Source: Carex sylvatica
Lineage: Eukaryota > Streptophyta > Magnoliopsida > Poales > Cyperaceae
DNA length: 64,000 nucleotides
Reading direction: 5' to 3'
Assembly (NCBI GenBank): GCA_964058845.1
Contig: CAXKVR010000021.1
Location: 124,001-188,000 of the forward strand
Shown here one piece after another: positions 11,871 to 24,210 of this stretch; the stretch's first letter is position 1, and every line of letters begins with the position of its first letter. Made by a program: the position numbers and the translations under genes. The notes beneath the pieces are model-generated. The model was not told the origin of the DNA. It saw only the letters and a list, made by a program, of their open reading frames with translations, and did no database searches.

Positions 11871-14235
11871 TAGTACAGAAAACACGACCATACACAACAT
11901 ATATATCACATACGGATGCAAAAAAATTCCACATCAACATTGTTTAATGGAAGAAGGATCTTGCATGAATAAAAGCTCATCTACATGGTGGGTCAAAATT
12001 AGAGCAAATAATATTTATAAATTCTAATTGGTTACTTTATAATCGATTCACAAGCGTATTAATCTATCATAATAGTATAGATCAGATTGTCGATTCACAG
12101 AGATAGTGTATTAAGAGGTCTAACACTTATCAAGTATAGGTTTTTTGTACTTTTGATTATTTGATTTGGTTGTTTGGATTGTTTAGTTGTAGGCAAAACT
12201 AAAACAGTAAAGTAAATGCTTTGTGTATAGAAGATGGACTTCTAGGGATAAGGCTATTTATCATTCTTATCATTTAATCTAGTTTCTAGTTGTAAAAGCA
12301 AGTGCATGAATTGTCGTCACCAACCTCACAAGTGCGTAACCTGTCAATTGTGGTTTCCAACTCCAATCGGAATCGCATGCGGTTTGATTAGAACCCTGTG
12401 TGCCCTGTACTGGTATCAAATGCAAATATGGGAACATCTAATCCTATTCTAGTGCTAATCACATGTACGCTATAATACCCTAAATCATAAGGACTGATAA
12501 TGGGATGGTACTCAAACCTCACCCTAATCAATCGCATAAATAGCAATGATAAGTTTCCATTACCAAGACTTGAAGGATTTAAGTTCACAGTTACGTATTT
12601 TTCTTTTATACCTTCTATAGTTGAAATAACCAAAATTATCCCACTATTAGTCCATAGAACGCGTCGTTCATCTGCAAATCTATATTCCAATAGATTTCTA
12701 ACTGAGATCGGATCACAAGATCTCAATAGTTACATCTATATATTTTTCTTACTGAAAATCTTGGATAATTGTACTCTATTTCTAACTGGAATCTTGGATA
12801 ATACGCCTACTATGTCATGTACATTACCATGATCACGAAGTTAACACGTACCAAGTTAAGTAGTAATACAAAGAATAAATATAACAAACCAATCTGATCT
12901 AAATTCAAACGGTGCGATTAACACAGATGATATAAATTCCGAACGGATCAACAACTTGCTCGGAGCCTGGGACGACGTACGGCTTCCTTGCCCAAATGAA
13001 AACCAAGTGCAATACCTGACTGAATACAATAATATCTGAGCTGTCAGTTATACGTTGGCACGAATCTGAAAATGGATTCTGAGGCCATCGCTCACTGATG
13101 AGTGTCGCGCCAAATAAATTGTCCTTATAAAGGGCACGACCATGCATTTACTTCTGAGTAAATAACTTACAAATGGCCTAGGGACTTCACCTCGAAAAAT
13201 AGAAAATAAAATGAAAACGCTAACAAACACGTGTGAGTTGCTGTACCCAACACGGCGTGTTCTTTGCATCCATTATTTTCTCTTGTGCATCATTGAAAAT
13301 ATCTTGTTTCATACTAGAGGTTTGAAACACTAAATTGAAATTAATATTTTTTTAGTAAAAATATGGGGCAATGCCCGTATTTGATTACCAAAGTAGTGGC
13401 TCAATACAGTTGAGTCATAAAAGAGAAATAAAGATACAAATTGGAACTGATCTTTATTTTGTATGTTACTTAATTCAACTCTAGTGCATCATTGAAAACA
13501 TCTTGGTTCAAACTGGAGAGGTTTGAAACACCATAAATTGGAACAGATCATTATTTTGTAGGTTACTTTGAACTCGCTATATATGTGGATGCAATAAGAT
13601 GGCTGGAATAAAAATTGTTAATTAATTGTGATGTTTTAGATTTTGGAATTAGATCAAAGAAATACATAATTGCAGAAGTTATCAATATCGTTTTTTTTTT
13701 AAATAATGTGGATTCCATTTGATCAAATCCTCGAGTCTAAAAACATCCAATAAAAAGAAAATTTATATAGTATGCATCATAATGCATGTATAGTCGGAAA
13801 ATGTACACCAAAATAACCACAATGCATATATGCTAGAGATGAGGAATGGAGCAATCCATATTTAATAATATCTTATTTTTGTACTAAATCACTTAAAAAT
13901 TAGAATCTAAGAATGTATTGATTGCAATAGAAAAATGTAAAAACAAAACTATTTCGTAAGAAATTTACATCTCCTCTTGTACTGATGACTCCACATTATG
14001 TCACCAATTTCTATGGTCGCGGCGGTTAAGGCCATCTTGTCCCTTCTTGTACCAAATCTATTGTCTGCTTCAAGTACGGTAGATTGGATTATGGTTCTTT
14101 CCATTCTTGATTATCAACCTTTATTTCCAGCCCCACCTCCGTTTCTTATACTAAATCTTAGATGGATGATGTAAATCGACGTCCGCTTATCAAAGTCTAT
14201 CCTAATCAAGTATATAGACAGTTTAGTTAATCTTT
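11871..14235. other. Spacer with gypsy-like leader debris, no gene recognised
   Basis: 12030-12450 resembles plant Ty3/gypsy LTR-leader sequence (CGATTCACAGAGATAGTG and following). A 112-codon minus open frame (12388-12726) overlaps a 110-codon plus frame; neither has a recognised motif. 12905-13269 has two short minus frames, also without motif. A local duplication is listed at 13286-13580. Nothing in 13580-14235 could be assigned. Confidence 0.45.
13286..13580. repeat. Imperfect direct duplication (~195-bp period)
   Basis: TGCATCATTGAAAAyATCTTG followed by GGTTTGAAACAC occurs near 13286 and again near 13481. Each is joined to a TTGGAAC(T/A)GATC(T/A)TTATTTTG block. It is noncoding. Confidence 0.6.
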
Positions 14236-14708
14236 ATTTAACAATATTGGTCATGTCAATTTTTTGAAGACCGACAAAATTATCAAAATAACAAACTATC
14301 CGAGATCCCTCTCTTATGATGATTGCACAACTTGCACACAAGATATGAACAAATGAAATCATCCGACCTTTAAAAATAATATCGGGGACTTTGATTTTCC
14401 ATAATTGAATAATTTAGCAGTATAGACTAAATTAATACTTACTGATTTATGCCAGTTTTAAACAACTACTGTCAATTGTTTTTGGCTTACTCCAATATCG
14501 CATGAAGTAACTTTGTTCCAAAATAATATTATATAATATTAATATTTAGTTCCTTATTCTATATGAACTTGATGTCTATTAGTCAAATGACGAAGTTTCT
14601 CTAAATGATGGATTTATAACCTTCTAGAGAGTGGGGATCCGGTCATGTAATTGGCAAGCTTTACCTAACAAAGAAATCATGCATTTTCCATCTTCCATGC
14701 ATCATAAA

Positions 14709-14784
14709 TTTTTTGATTAGATGTATTTTCATATTGTTTTAGTTAACGTCATGCAATATGATCAAAATACATCTAATCAAAAAA
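14709..14784. repeat. Perfect 21-nt inverted repeat from a local templated change
   Basis: Bases 14709-14729 recur exactly as reverse complement at 14764-14784. Copies A and B have unrelated sequence at the second position, so the inverted copy is new to copy C. The pattern fits a template switch during replication or repair. Confidence 0.8.
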
Positions 14785-16426
14785 TATCATTACAAGAATT
14801 GAGCAGAGTTTGAATATAGAGAGGCCAAACTTCATTTTTAAAAGTTCAATAAAATATAAATGTTATATTACACAAAATAAGATTTTTCACTATCTTATTT
14901 CTTAAAAACTATTCTATACCATGTTTATTTAGTAATATATCTATATCAGAGGAACATGGAACTCTTAATTCTTTTTTTATTATGACAGTGCCTAACATGT
15001 TTCTTGTTAAATTCATTTTTCTAGTTAATTTTTTTTTTAAACTAGTTGAATTGTTTGATTCGGTCCGGTTTAGTAATGTTTAAAGCAGGTTAATTCAAAC
15101 TCATCGAAACTTTTAAACCTGTGTCGCACTCTGGAGCCCACAACCGAACCCCTCTCCCTCTCGTGTCGCTCTAGTTCAGTCATCAGGCGCACTTTATGCA
15201 TGCCTTCATGCACAATTTCATGCACACCTTCAGATACGTACACCTTCGCCAAGGTTTTTTTGTTATTGTTAGTTAACAATTAAAAAAAAAATTCACAAAA
15301 CTTTTTATTTTTATTATTATTGTTTTGATATTGAACCGAATAAACTGAAATTTAGTTTGTTTGTTTATTGGGTTGGTTTTAATTCAGTTAATAAGTTTAT
15401 TTTACTTGATTTAGTTATAATTTTTTAATAAGAAACAAAATTTTGGTTTATCTGTTTTGTTTTGATTTAAACTGAATCGAACCAATAAACTGAATTAGAT
15501 GATCTAGATTGGCTTGAATTGACCGAGTTGGGGCTACAATCGATATCCTACATCCAATATATTCCAAAAATGTATTCCTAACATTTGCATTTGCTGTCTT
15601 TCTAATTTTGTAATCCACTAGTCTTGTACTGCATTAGTCGAGTCGAAGCTAATTAACTAATTAAATCAGTAGAAACGGAAACCCATTACAAAATTTATGA
15701 TGACATGCAACAGTTATGAGGCATGGAAAAAAAGAAATGTGTGATTTCTTGGTTAGGTTAAAGGTTCCTATTTAATCGAAGCAATGCTACTCTAACATAA
15801 GAATCTCATTGCTTGCTAAACTTTCAATATGCATAACAATCGACATTTATCTAGGATTTAGAACTAATATTATTTCTGATATAATTTTTGTCAAAACAAA
15901 AAAACATACAATTTTCTATGATATTGGAGCAAGTCAAAAAATATCTAAAAGTTCAACTATTAAACTCAAATAAAAACAAAAAAGGGATTTAGTAATAGAA
16001 ATTAGTGTATTAACCGAAAGTTACAAATAAATTTAAATATCGTTATTAAATATTATTTTGAATTTAAATAAAAAAATTAATTATTTAATTTCATTATTAA
16101 TTAGTATTGAGATTTTTAAAAATCTCGAGTCATTATGGCTTTACGGCTATAGCCATAAACCAAATGATAAAAACAATTCAAATCATCCATGATAATTAAT
16201 TACGGATTAAGAAAAGAATTTTTCAAGTATTCCGGGAGAATGAAAATATCTAAATTTTTTAATGAAATTATTCGGTTTATATTTGAACTTAAATTATCTA
16301 GATTTCAATTGCAAAATTTAATAAAAATGTTGGAGGATTATGCAAAAGAGTTTAATAATTTAAATGTGTAAGGTAAATTAAAATAAATCTTGAAAACATT
16401 TGTTCTTTAAGGATAATACCTATCCA

Positions 16427-17052
16427 TAGAGGTTTGCTGTGACCCGACCCGGGCGGATCCGGACCCGACCCGCCCGTGCCCGGTACCCGGGTTACCCGTG
16501 CCCGAGCCCGGGTATGGGTCGGGTAAACGGGTACACGGGTACGGGTATAAAACGGGTAGGGTACGGTTATTTGGATCAAAACCCGAGCAAACCCGGTCCG
16601 ATTTACGCCCGACCCGACCCGACCCGACCCGACCGACCCATACCCGTACCCGACCTGGACCCGACCCAGACCCGACCCGAACCGTACCCGTACCCGTTAA
16701 AAAATTCAAAAAAATTCAAAAAAATTCAAAAAAATTCAAAAAAATTCAATTTTTTTTTAAATTTCGAATTTGCCGCCGAAAACATAACAGAAAAAATAAA
16801 AAAAATAAAAAAACAGAAAAACAGAAAAAATACAAATACAAATAAAAAATAAAAAATAAACGGACCGGGTACCCTACCCGGACCGCCCTACCCATGCCGG
16901 GTACCACGGGCACGGGTATAACTCGGGTAGGGTATGGATTTTGAAAAAAATACCCGAGCAAACCCGGCCCGAGATACCCTATACCCGAGATACCCGTACC
17001 CGACCCCGGGTACGCCCGGTCCGCCCGAACCCGACCCGACAGCAAACCACTG
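16427..17052. mobile_element. Non-autonomous hAT-like element rich in ACCCG repeats
   Basis: The ends are TAGAGGTTTGCTGT and, inverted, CAGTGGTTTGCTGT. They are flanked by CCTATCCA (16419-16426) and CCTATCCG (17053-17060), a near-perfect 8-bp target duplication as expected for hAT. Both halves are dense in ACCCG/CGGGT words and can fold back on each other; the middle is an AAAAATTC/AAAATAA tract. The many 60-137 codon frames here are low-complexity artefacts. GC content is far above the neighbourhood. It carries no transposase, so it would need one from elsewhere. Confidence 0.85.
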
Positions 17053-17490
17053 CCTATCCGTGATTTATTTAAAAACGAATTTGATAATTATCATGATAGG
17101 GTTGTTTAGAAAGAATGTATATATTTAGCTCAATATTGGTCAATAAATTCTCATGCATTTCTATCTGATCAGTATTTAAGAAAAGACTTGTAGTCAGGGT
17201 TAAAACAAAAAAACAAAAAAAAATGATTGTACCAGCTAGATGGGATTCCCCCTGGTGGATCAAAAGATCTTGAAAATGAAGATATTGCTTAAGTTCATGA
17301 GAAAGTCGTTCAGTGGTTGTATAATTCATTTTTAATTAATAGAAACCATGTAAAAGGTATGGTTGTATAATTCAATTACATTTTAAGTAAATTTATGATA
17401 CAGTGTGGCAATATTTATGTAATGTTAATAAAAATTTAGATTTAGCTTAATCACATGTTTCTATTAGTGGAATTGAAACTTGTAACATTC

Positions 17491-18645
17491 CAAGTTTACT
17501 TAATTTTAAGTAAATCACATAATTGAAGAAATTTTTATAACGTTGCCGTAACATGTTGAAACCCATATGGAACTTAATTTCGTAAAATAATCTAAAATGT
17601 CTAGAGTATTTGTTAGCTAATGTATTTCAATTATGTTAAAATTTTCAAATAATAATAAGTTGCATATATATACATAAATATTTATGTAACAATATATTAA
17701 TTAAAAGTTTGAATGTCAACACATAAACTGGCCTGATCTGGATTCGTATGGAAGTTTTCTGAAGTTGGGGAGGAAGGAATTTTTTTTATTTATTATTATA
17801 GAAGGAATTTATTTATTTATTTTTGTATTTGAAATTGTTCCCTATAACTATTTGTGCTTAAGACACGAACCCTCAGTTTTTGATATAACTGTTATAATTA
17901 ATTCGAAATTATTTCAATGATGTTGCCTTTTGTAATTAGAATTGTACCGTCCCAAAATCATGAGTCATGGTACTTACTGATTATATATCTAGAACTTTTA
18001 GTAATAATAGAAATTTTAGACTATTCGCTACAAAAATATTCTATTTGCAATAAGAAAAAAGTAGATTTTGTTTCATGAAAGAGTTTTAATTGGAATTTTC
18101 TTAAAAAAAAAAAGAGTTCAATTGGAAAAAATAAAACATTTCAGCAATTATTTTCATAGGTCGTACATTCTCGATTTGTTCCGGTTAATGTGTTTACATC
18201 TGTGGTTGCAGTTGAAAATAAAATGTGGACAAAATTCAAAAGAGATTTAGAATTATCAACATCATGCAATTAAAATGGTGTCTTTATTATCTTCTTAATT
18301 GTGATTGTAAGCTCCACGGAAGACTTATCTAGTCAAATCTCGAAAGTAATGTGTGTGTGTGTGGGTGGGGGGGAGGAGGAATGCTATCCTCTGCGGAGTT
18401 TTTCCGTACAGAGCTGTCAGATCTCAAAAAAACAGCCCCTCTGTTATGGTCCGTCCGATCGAAAACGAACGGACCAGATAAAAAGAACCGCACAAAAAAA
18501 CTCCGCAGAGGATAATCTCTCGGGGGGGTTGTAAGGGGGTAGAACATACGTCTCCTAATCTCAAAAGTAACAAAGTATGAATTTTTGTGTGTAAGCGCGT
18601 TAGTTAGCCACTTTGGTTTCTATGTAATAGACGATAATCTAACTA
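17491..18645. other. AT-rich spacer before CACTA-2
   Basis: No gene was recognised. A GT-rich microsatellite tract (TGTGTGTGTG) lies at about 18350-18362, next to the MITE-like inverted repeat listed separately. A 60-codon open frame at 18068-18250 has no motif. Confidence 0.5.
18381..18516. mobile_element. Short MITE-like inverted-repeat element
   Basis: TATCCTCTGCGGAGTTTTT at about 18385-18403 is repeated in inverted form at about 18497-18514, enclosing ~95 bp. Outer bases are also loosely inverted. No clear target duplication was found, so the exact borders and superfamily are unsure. Confidence 0.6.
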
Positions 18646-19222
18646 CACTACTAGAATCTGGATTTTTTGCATGGATAAAAACATTTGTTGTATGGATAAG
18701 TAGTGTCGTTGCAACAAATATTGGCAGTTCTGACACAGTTAAACTTGTTGCATGGGTAGTCCCATGCAACAAATATCCATGCAACAAGTTGGATGGTTAT
18801 CCATGCAACTGCCTCTTATTTATCCATGCAACAAATATTTGATGACCCGTGACCCGCCAGCGAGGATATAAAGTATATTCTAATGAATGTCCATGCAACA
18901 ACTCATCTCATACCCATGCAACAAGTCTCCTGAATTTAGCCTAAACAGTTGCATGGGTAACCCATGCAACAAATATTTGAGAACTATTTGTTGCATGGGC
19001 TTACCGTTGCAACAAGTCGGCAGAATCTAGACAATATTTGTTGCATGGATAACCCATGCAACAAGTTTGGAGGATTATTTGCGCACTATTTGTTGCATGG
19101 ATAATCCATGCAACAAGTTTTGACAATTTTTTAGAACTATTTGTTGCATGGTTTACCCATGCAACAAGTTTTGATGAATTTTAGAACTATTTGTTGCATG
19201 AGACTACTCATGCAACAAGTAT
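18646..19222. repeat. Left terminal and subterminal TTGCATGG repeats of CACTA-2
   Basis: After the terminal repeat, about twenty copies of TTGCATGG(G/A)TA or its reverse complement occur, often paired as short palindromes (TTGTTGCATGG..CCATGCAACAA). They mirror the right subterminal array at 34620-35118. Such arrays are the docking sites for TnpA-like proteins in CACTA elements. Confidence 0.85.
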
Positions 19223-19557
19223 TGAATTTCTAGACAGTGACTTTTCTGTATATATCTAATATCTCTCTTCAAATTGAATATATTATTGTAAATTACATCA
19301 AGAGATACATTGCAGCAGTATATTAATTTGTTCACATCCTACTTAATATTGTTCAATTTTAGAAGGAAATTTGATCTCTCCTTCAAAATTGAATATATTT
19401 TGTAAATCATAGCAAAAAGAATTAGAGTGTTATATTACAAAATAAAAGAGATACACAAATAATTCGAAAACTTAAATTAGAGAGTTTTATTATAATTAAT
19501 ACAAGCTTTATATGGTTGGTAAATTGCCATGCAACACATTACACAAAAAATTACCAA

Positions 19558-22500
19558 TTAATAACCATCTTCATCGGATTGATCTTCGAGGTTTAGTCCA
19601 TAACCAAGTCCTTCCTCAATTTCTTGCATGTCATACTCTTGCTCCGTGTCATAACCTTCATCACCTTCCTCTATAGGGTTCTCGTTATCCGTCACTATTG
19701 GTGAAATCTCCATCGTATCGTCTACTAGTTCGAACTCATTTTCTCTAATTACCTCATTGTCCCAATTGAAGCCCTCTTCATTTGGTTCCAATACCGGATT
19801 ATCCGTCATTTCCTCTTGGTAAAATTCGATGTTTTCATCAAGAACATCCTCGACACGAAACTTGCCTTTCGGACTTGTTTTCATTGCTACCCACCATTGG
19901 CGTCTTAGAGCAGTGTCCGATGCATAGGGAATGTAGACTACTTGAATTGATTGACATGCCAATACATACGGCTCAAAACTTTTTAGCCGAGAAGCGTGTT
20001 TCACCTCGACAATTCCATGTTTTTTGTCCTTTTTTACCCCATTTGTAATGTCAAACCAAATACACTTGAAGAGAGCAACCTTATGGCCTCCATCATAATT
20101 TAGCTCAACTATATTGTCAAGAATTCCATAGTAGTCGTGTTGCTCCCCATTTTCATCCCACTCTCCTTTGATGCAAACACCGCTACTTTTTGTTGCCTTG
20201 TTTTTTCCATAATTTTCGGTGTGAAATCTATACCCATTTATATCGTACACTTCGTAACAGTTAGCAACTTTAGATGGCTTGAGTCCCACCTTTCGGATGT
20301 AATTATCACAATCATCAATAGAGAGTACCTTTTCTCGTAACTAATCTCCGTAACTCTGTTGACGAAGTTTGTCCAAATCCTGAGGTCTTGTACCACTGTT
20401 GAGCAAGCATGTATCGAACTCTCTGCAAATTCAAGAAGATACACAAATAAGATTTTGAGCAACTGAACAGCATGCAAGGTTAACCATTTTGACTAAGATG
20501 CAAGATCATGAAGACAAACATTAATTGTAATTGTACCTTTCATACTTGTCACGGATCTCGGGGCAGTTTTGAAGGACATAGTAGTGTGCTGCTTTATAGT
20601 CCCTATCACTGAGAACTACTCGATTTTCCTTTCCAACCGGACGGCCAAGATTATAAAATACCGATAGTCCTCCTTGCGAAGATTTACTTTTTGTAACTTG
20701 ATGTTGGCCATTTCGATGATTTTCTTCAAAATATTTGAAGCAAAAGGTTGATATCTCTTTGACAATTGTAGCCTCGACAATTGAACCCTCCACACGTGCC
20801 TTGTTTGTCACTCTCATCCGTTGTTCTTTGTTACGCCTAAAATTTAAAGAGTTAGCGCGGATAGTTAAGTAGTGTTTCATTATGTAATTAAAAAGAATCG
20901 TAAAAAAATAACAAACCTTTCACATGGAAACATCCACCGGGACCCTACTGGCCCACCCAATCTAGCCTCGTGTGCTACGTGCACCACAATATGCTCCATT
21001 GAATCGAAGAAACTGGGTGGGAAATTTTTTTCCATTTTGCAAATTGTAACACGAATATCTTTTTCTAATTGATCGATACGGGATGGTAAGAGCTCCTTGG
21101 CACATATCTCTCTAAAAAAGCTTGAGATCTCACATAAAACATCCCAAACCTCATCGGGAACGAAGTCGCGAAATGCGACGGGAAGTAGGCGCTCCATGAA
21201 GACATGCATATCATGGCTCTTTAGCCCAATTAGGGTACATGTTGTGAGGTTAACACACCTTGACCAATTCGATGCATAGCCATCGGGAAACCTCACTAAG
21301 TCCTTTAACCATGTCAAAACTTTTCGCTTTTGCACTAAAGTAAGTGCATATGGAGCCTTATTTTTTATCATCTTTCCCGGGATTCGAGGGTGCGGGGTTA
21401 AGTGCTGACTGGGACGATCACAAATAAGAGCCAAATCCTTCCTTGATTTTTCATTATCCTTGGTTTTGCCACCTATGCTTAAGAGCGTGTAAATCAAATT
21501 ATCCGCAAAAATTTTCTCCAAATGCATAATGTCAATATTGTGAGGCAAAAGATTGTCCTTCCAATATGGTAATTTCCAAAAAATACTCTTCTTTTGCCAA
21601 TGATGGCTATCCTTATAACCCTCAATTTGGTCTAAGTCCGCAGTTTTGCCCCATACGATCTCATTTAGTTGGCTCACTTCCTCGAGAATCTCCTCGCCCA
21701 TTTTAATGTGAGGTGGCCCATCGGACTCAGTTCTTCCTTTTATGAAATTCTTTTTATCTCGACGAAATGGGTGATCTGGAGGCAACATGCATCTATGACA
21801 ATCGAACCAAACTGGTTTCCCACCATACACCAGTCGGAAGGCCTTTGTTTTCTCTTGACAATAATAGCATGCCAATCGTCCATGTGTACCCCACCCACTT
21901 AGCATTTCGTAAGCGGGATAATCACTTACCGTCCAAATAAGTGACGCACGCATCTTGAAATTCTCCTTTCTATATGCATCCCATGTCATCTCTCCCAACC
22001 ACAATTTATTCAACTCTTCAATTAACGGTTCAAGAAGAATGTCAATGTCACGTCCCGGATGCTTTGGTCCGGGAATGACAAGCGCGAGAAACATGGTGTC
22101 TTCTTTCATTATCATCTCCGGTGGTAGGTTATATGGAAAGATAAACACTGGCCAACATGAATACGGAGCTGCACTAGAGTTGAAAGGCATGAATCCATCG
22201 GTTGTGATACCGAACACCACATTTCTCACCTCTTTTGCGAATCTCGGATACTTCTCCATGAAATGCTTCCAAGCCTCACCATCGGCCGGGTGCACCATAA
22301 TCCCGGGTTTTTCACGCTTACCCTCCTTGTGCCATCTCATATTTTTCGCATTTGATTCGGTCATGTACATCCTTTGAAATCTTTGGGTGATAGGAAGGTA
22401 ACGGAGTATCTTTTGTGGAACGAGTTTTGCATCTTTATTTGATCCCGGTGGCTTATATCTCGGTTCTTGACATACATCGCAACATGTCTTCTCCTCGTTC

Positions 22501-23189
22501 CTTTTGTAATAAAGCATACAAAACTTTGGGCATACATCTATCTTCCTATGCTCCATGCCCAACCCTTCGATCAATCTCTTAGATTTGTAGAAATTATCCG
22601 GCATTTTTGAACTAGGAGGAAGCATGGTCTTAATGAGGCTCATCATTCCATCATAGCACTTTTGACTCAATTGATGTTCTGACTTTAACGCTAAGGCTTG
22701 CGTGACCGCCGACAATATGGTGTGGTTTTCGCATTTCAAAGGACCGGCCAAGTTCTCTTTCCAAAGAGGTGTTTCCGATGCGGCTAGCATGTCGAAGAAT
22801 TTTTGTGCTACTCCGGTGGGTTGGTCATCGTCCCAATCAAAACTTGGTCCAGCGACGGTCCTTAACATATCTTCCATTTGATCAGTTGGTGAAGGGGATG
22901 GAGGATTGATAGCTTCCTCGAGAACCGACTCCCCGTGCTTGTGCCAAACCCCATATAGGGCGCAAAAACCGTGTTTATAAAGGTGTATCTTAACTGTTTC
23001 CACATCTCGACGATAGAGGTTTGCGCATTTTTGACAAGGACAAGGGATACATTTCCTTCCATTAGCGTCGATAGTCACAACATCGGGTTTGGATAATGCC
23101 ACTCGCGCAAATTCTTGAACACCACTAACAAATTCGGGTGCAACTCGTGTTCGGTTGTTGTACATCCACTCACGATTGTTAGTGGCCAT
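19558..23189 (-). CDS. TNP2-type CACTA transposase, broken by one in-frame stop
   Basis: The predicted exons are 23189-20917, 20836-20537 and 20422-19558; all junctions are GT-AG and keep frame, giving 1146 codons including the stop. Residues ~5-88 form the transposase-associated domain (REWMYNN, CPCQKC, HLYKHGF). ~215-490 is the TNP2 core (VCPKFCMLYY, CCDVCQ, CYYCQEK). ~655-860 is DUF4218-like, split by intron 1 after MFPCER. The last exon holds a DUF4216-like block (YGILDNIVELNY, ALFKCIWFD) and an acidic tail. Codon 885 (20343-20341) is TAG in otherwise continuous frame, at a site where relatives usually have Trp (TGG). Alternative splicing that skips it would break frame. In its family this protein cuts the element ends. 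The start ATG is the first in frame and begins the conserved domain. Confidence 0.88.
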
Positions 23190-24210
23190 ATAAAGTTACC
23201 TATACCATCGAGGCATTAGTTAAGTTATATTAAAAAAAGAATGATATGCAAGTAGCAATAATTTACACAAGTGGTACATATGTATTAATTCATCTTTATT
23301 GTTAGATATATATTAATTCACTAAGTGGTAGACCTATATTATTGTATTTGCATTTCTCACCTACTAGTAATATTCAATTTCGATTGTTGATCCATTATTG
23401 GCTACCAAGTTCTCTTAGACATTACATCAAACACCTAAGGTGCATATGCTAAGGTGTAGGACCAAATACTTAAAAAGTGAGAGAGATGCTAATGTACATA
23501 TAATCATGAGCAAGTGCAGGTACAAATTAAACCACCATTAATTAATTTCATCTTAAATGTTTAGATTCTACGGGGAAAAATGGAGCTCAAAAATCTGTAC
23601 CTATTAAGGGCCGTTGGCAGCAGCTGGAAACAGAGAAATAGTGTGGAGAGAGATATGAGGGATTAGAGAGGGGTAGAGGGAGAGATATTAGAGAGAGAGA
23701 GAGAGCGGGTCTGTAAGATTGTTTTCGTGAGAGAGAGAGATAGAGATAGGAATAGGTCGATGAAACCTAAGTAATGTTAAAATGGAGTCTGAGATATTGG
23801 GATCGTGTTTGAAGAGGGCAATCAATATTTCCATAGGGGGGCCGATAGAAATACTGGCATTTCTTTTTTTACTTTTAACTGTATCTTCTTGCGTACCCAT
23901 TTTGTACGCATGAAATTACGTAGTTCACATGGTCAACAAGAACATGCAGAATTTATAAATTATAGAACAAGACCTCATCACAATGGTCACAACAAGGCAA
24001 TGCAGAAATTAAATTTGATATTTCTTTTGTTCACATCCTACTTAGTTGTTCACATCCTACTTAATTGTAAGTTCAGTACATAATTAACACATCCTACTTA
24101 ATATTAGAAAGCGCATTAACACATCCTACTTAATATTGTTAGCGTATTTTGTCAACTAATGCATTAGAACTGTTAAAACCCTAAAACTTGGCAATGACAG
24201 AGTTCCCGGA
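23190..24210. other. Spacer between the TNP2 and TnpA-like genes of CACTA-2
   Basis: It is noncoding on both strands as far as can be seen. It holds a GA-rich tract (about 23620-23760) and several copies of CACATCCTACTTA at about 24025-24135. It includes the upstream region of the TNP2 gene and the 3' region of the first TnpA-like gene. Confidence 0.55.

Larger units (their letters stand above)
14236..17490. repeat. Repeat copy C of the ~2.6-kb unit, interrupted by a hAT-like element
   Basis: It is collinear with copies A and B once the 16427-17052 insertion is removed. Foldback arms are at about 14480-14790 and 15690-15945. A minus-strand open frame at 15070-15279 is conserved with copy B. 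At 14754-14784 the sequence found in A and B (TAGAGAGGCTAAAC) is replaced by an inverted copy of bases 14709-14729. Downstream of about 17490 the similarity stops. Confidence 0.7.

Noticed and set aside
12388..12832. Overlapping 112- and 110-codon frames on opposite strands
   Set aside because: No recognisable domain, no splice context, and overlap on both strands; kept only as unassigned sequence.
16407..17045. Several 86-137 codon open frames rich in Arg, Pro, Gly and Tyr
   Set aside because: They are translations of ACCCG/CGGGT repeats on both strands of the hAT-like element and have no protein family character.
20872..22377. Plus-strand frames of 60-140 codons over the TNP2 gene
   Set aside because: They are antisense to conserved transposase domains and have no motif of their own.
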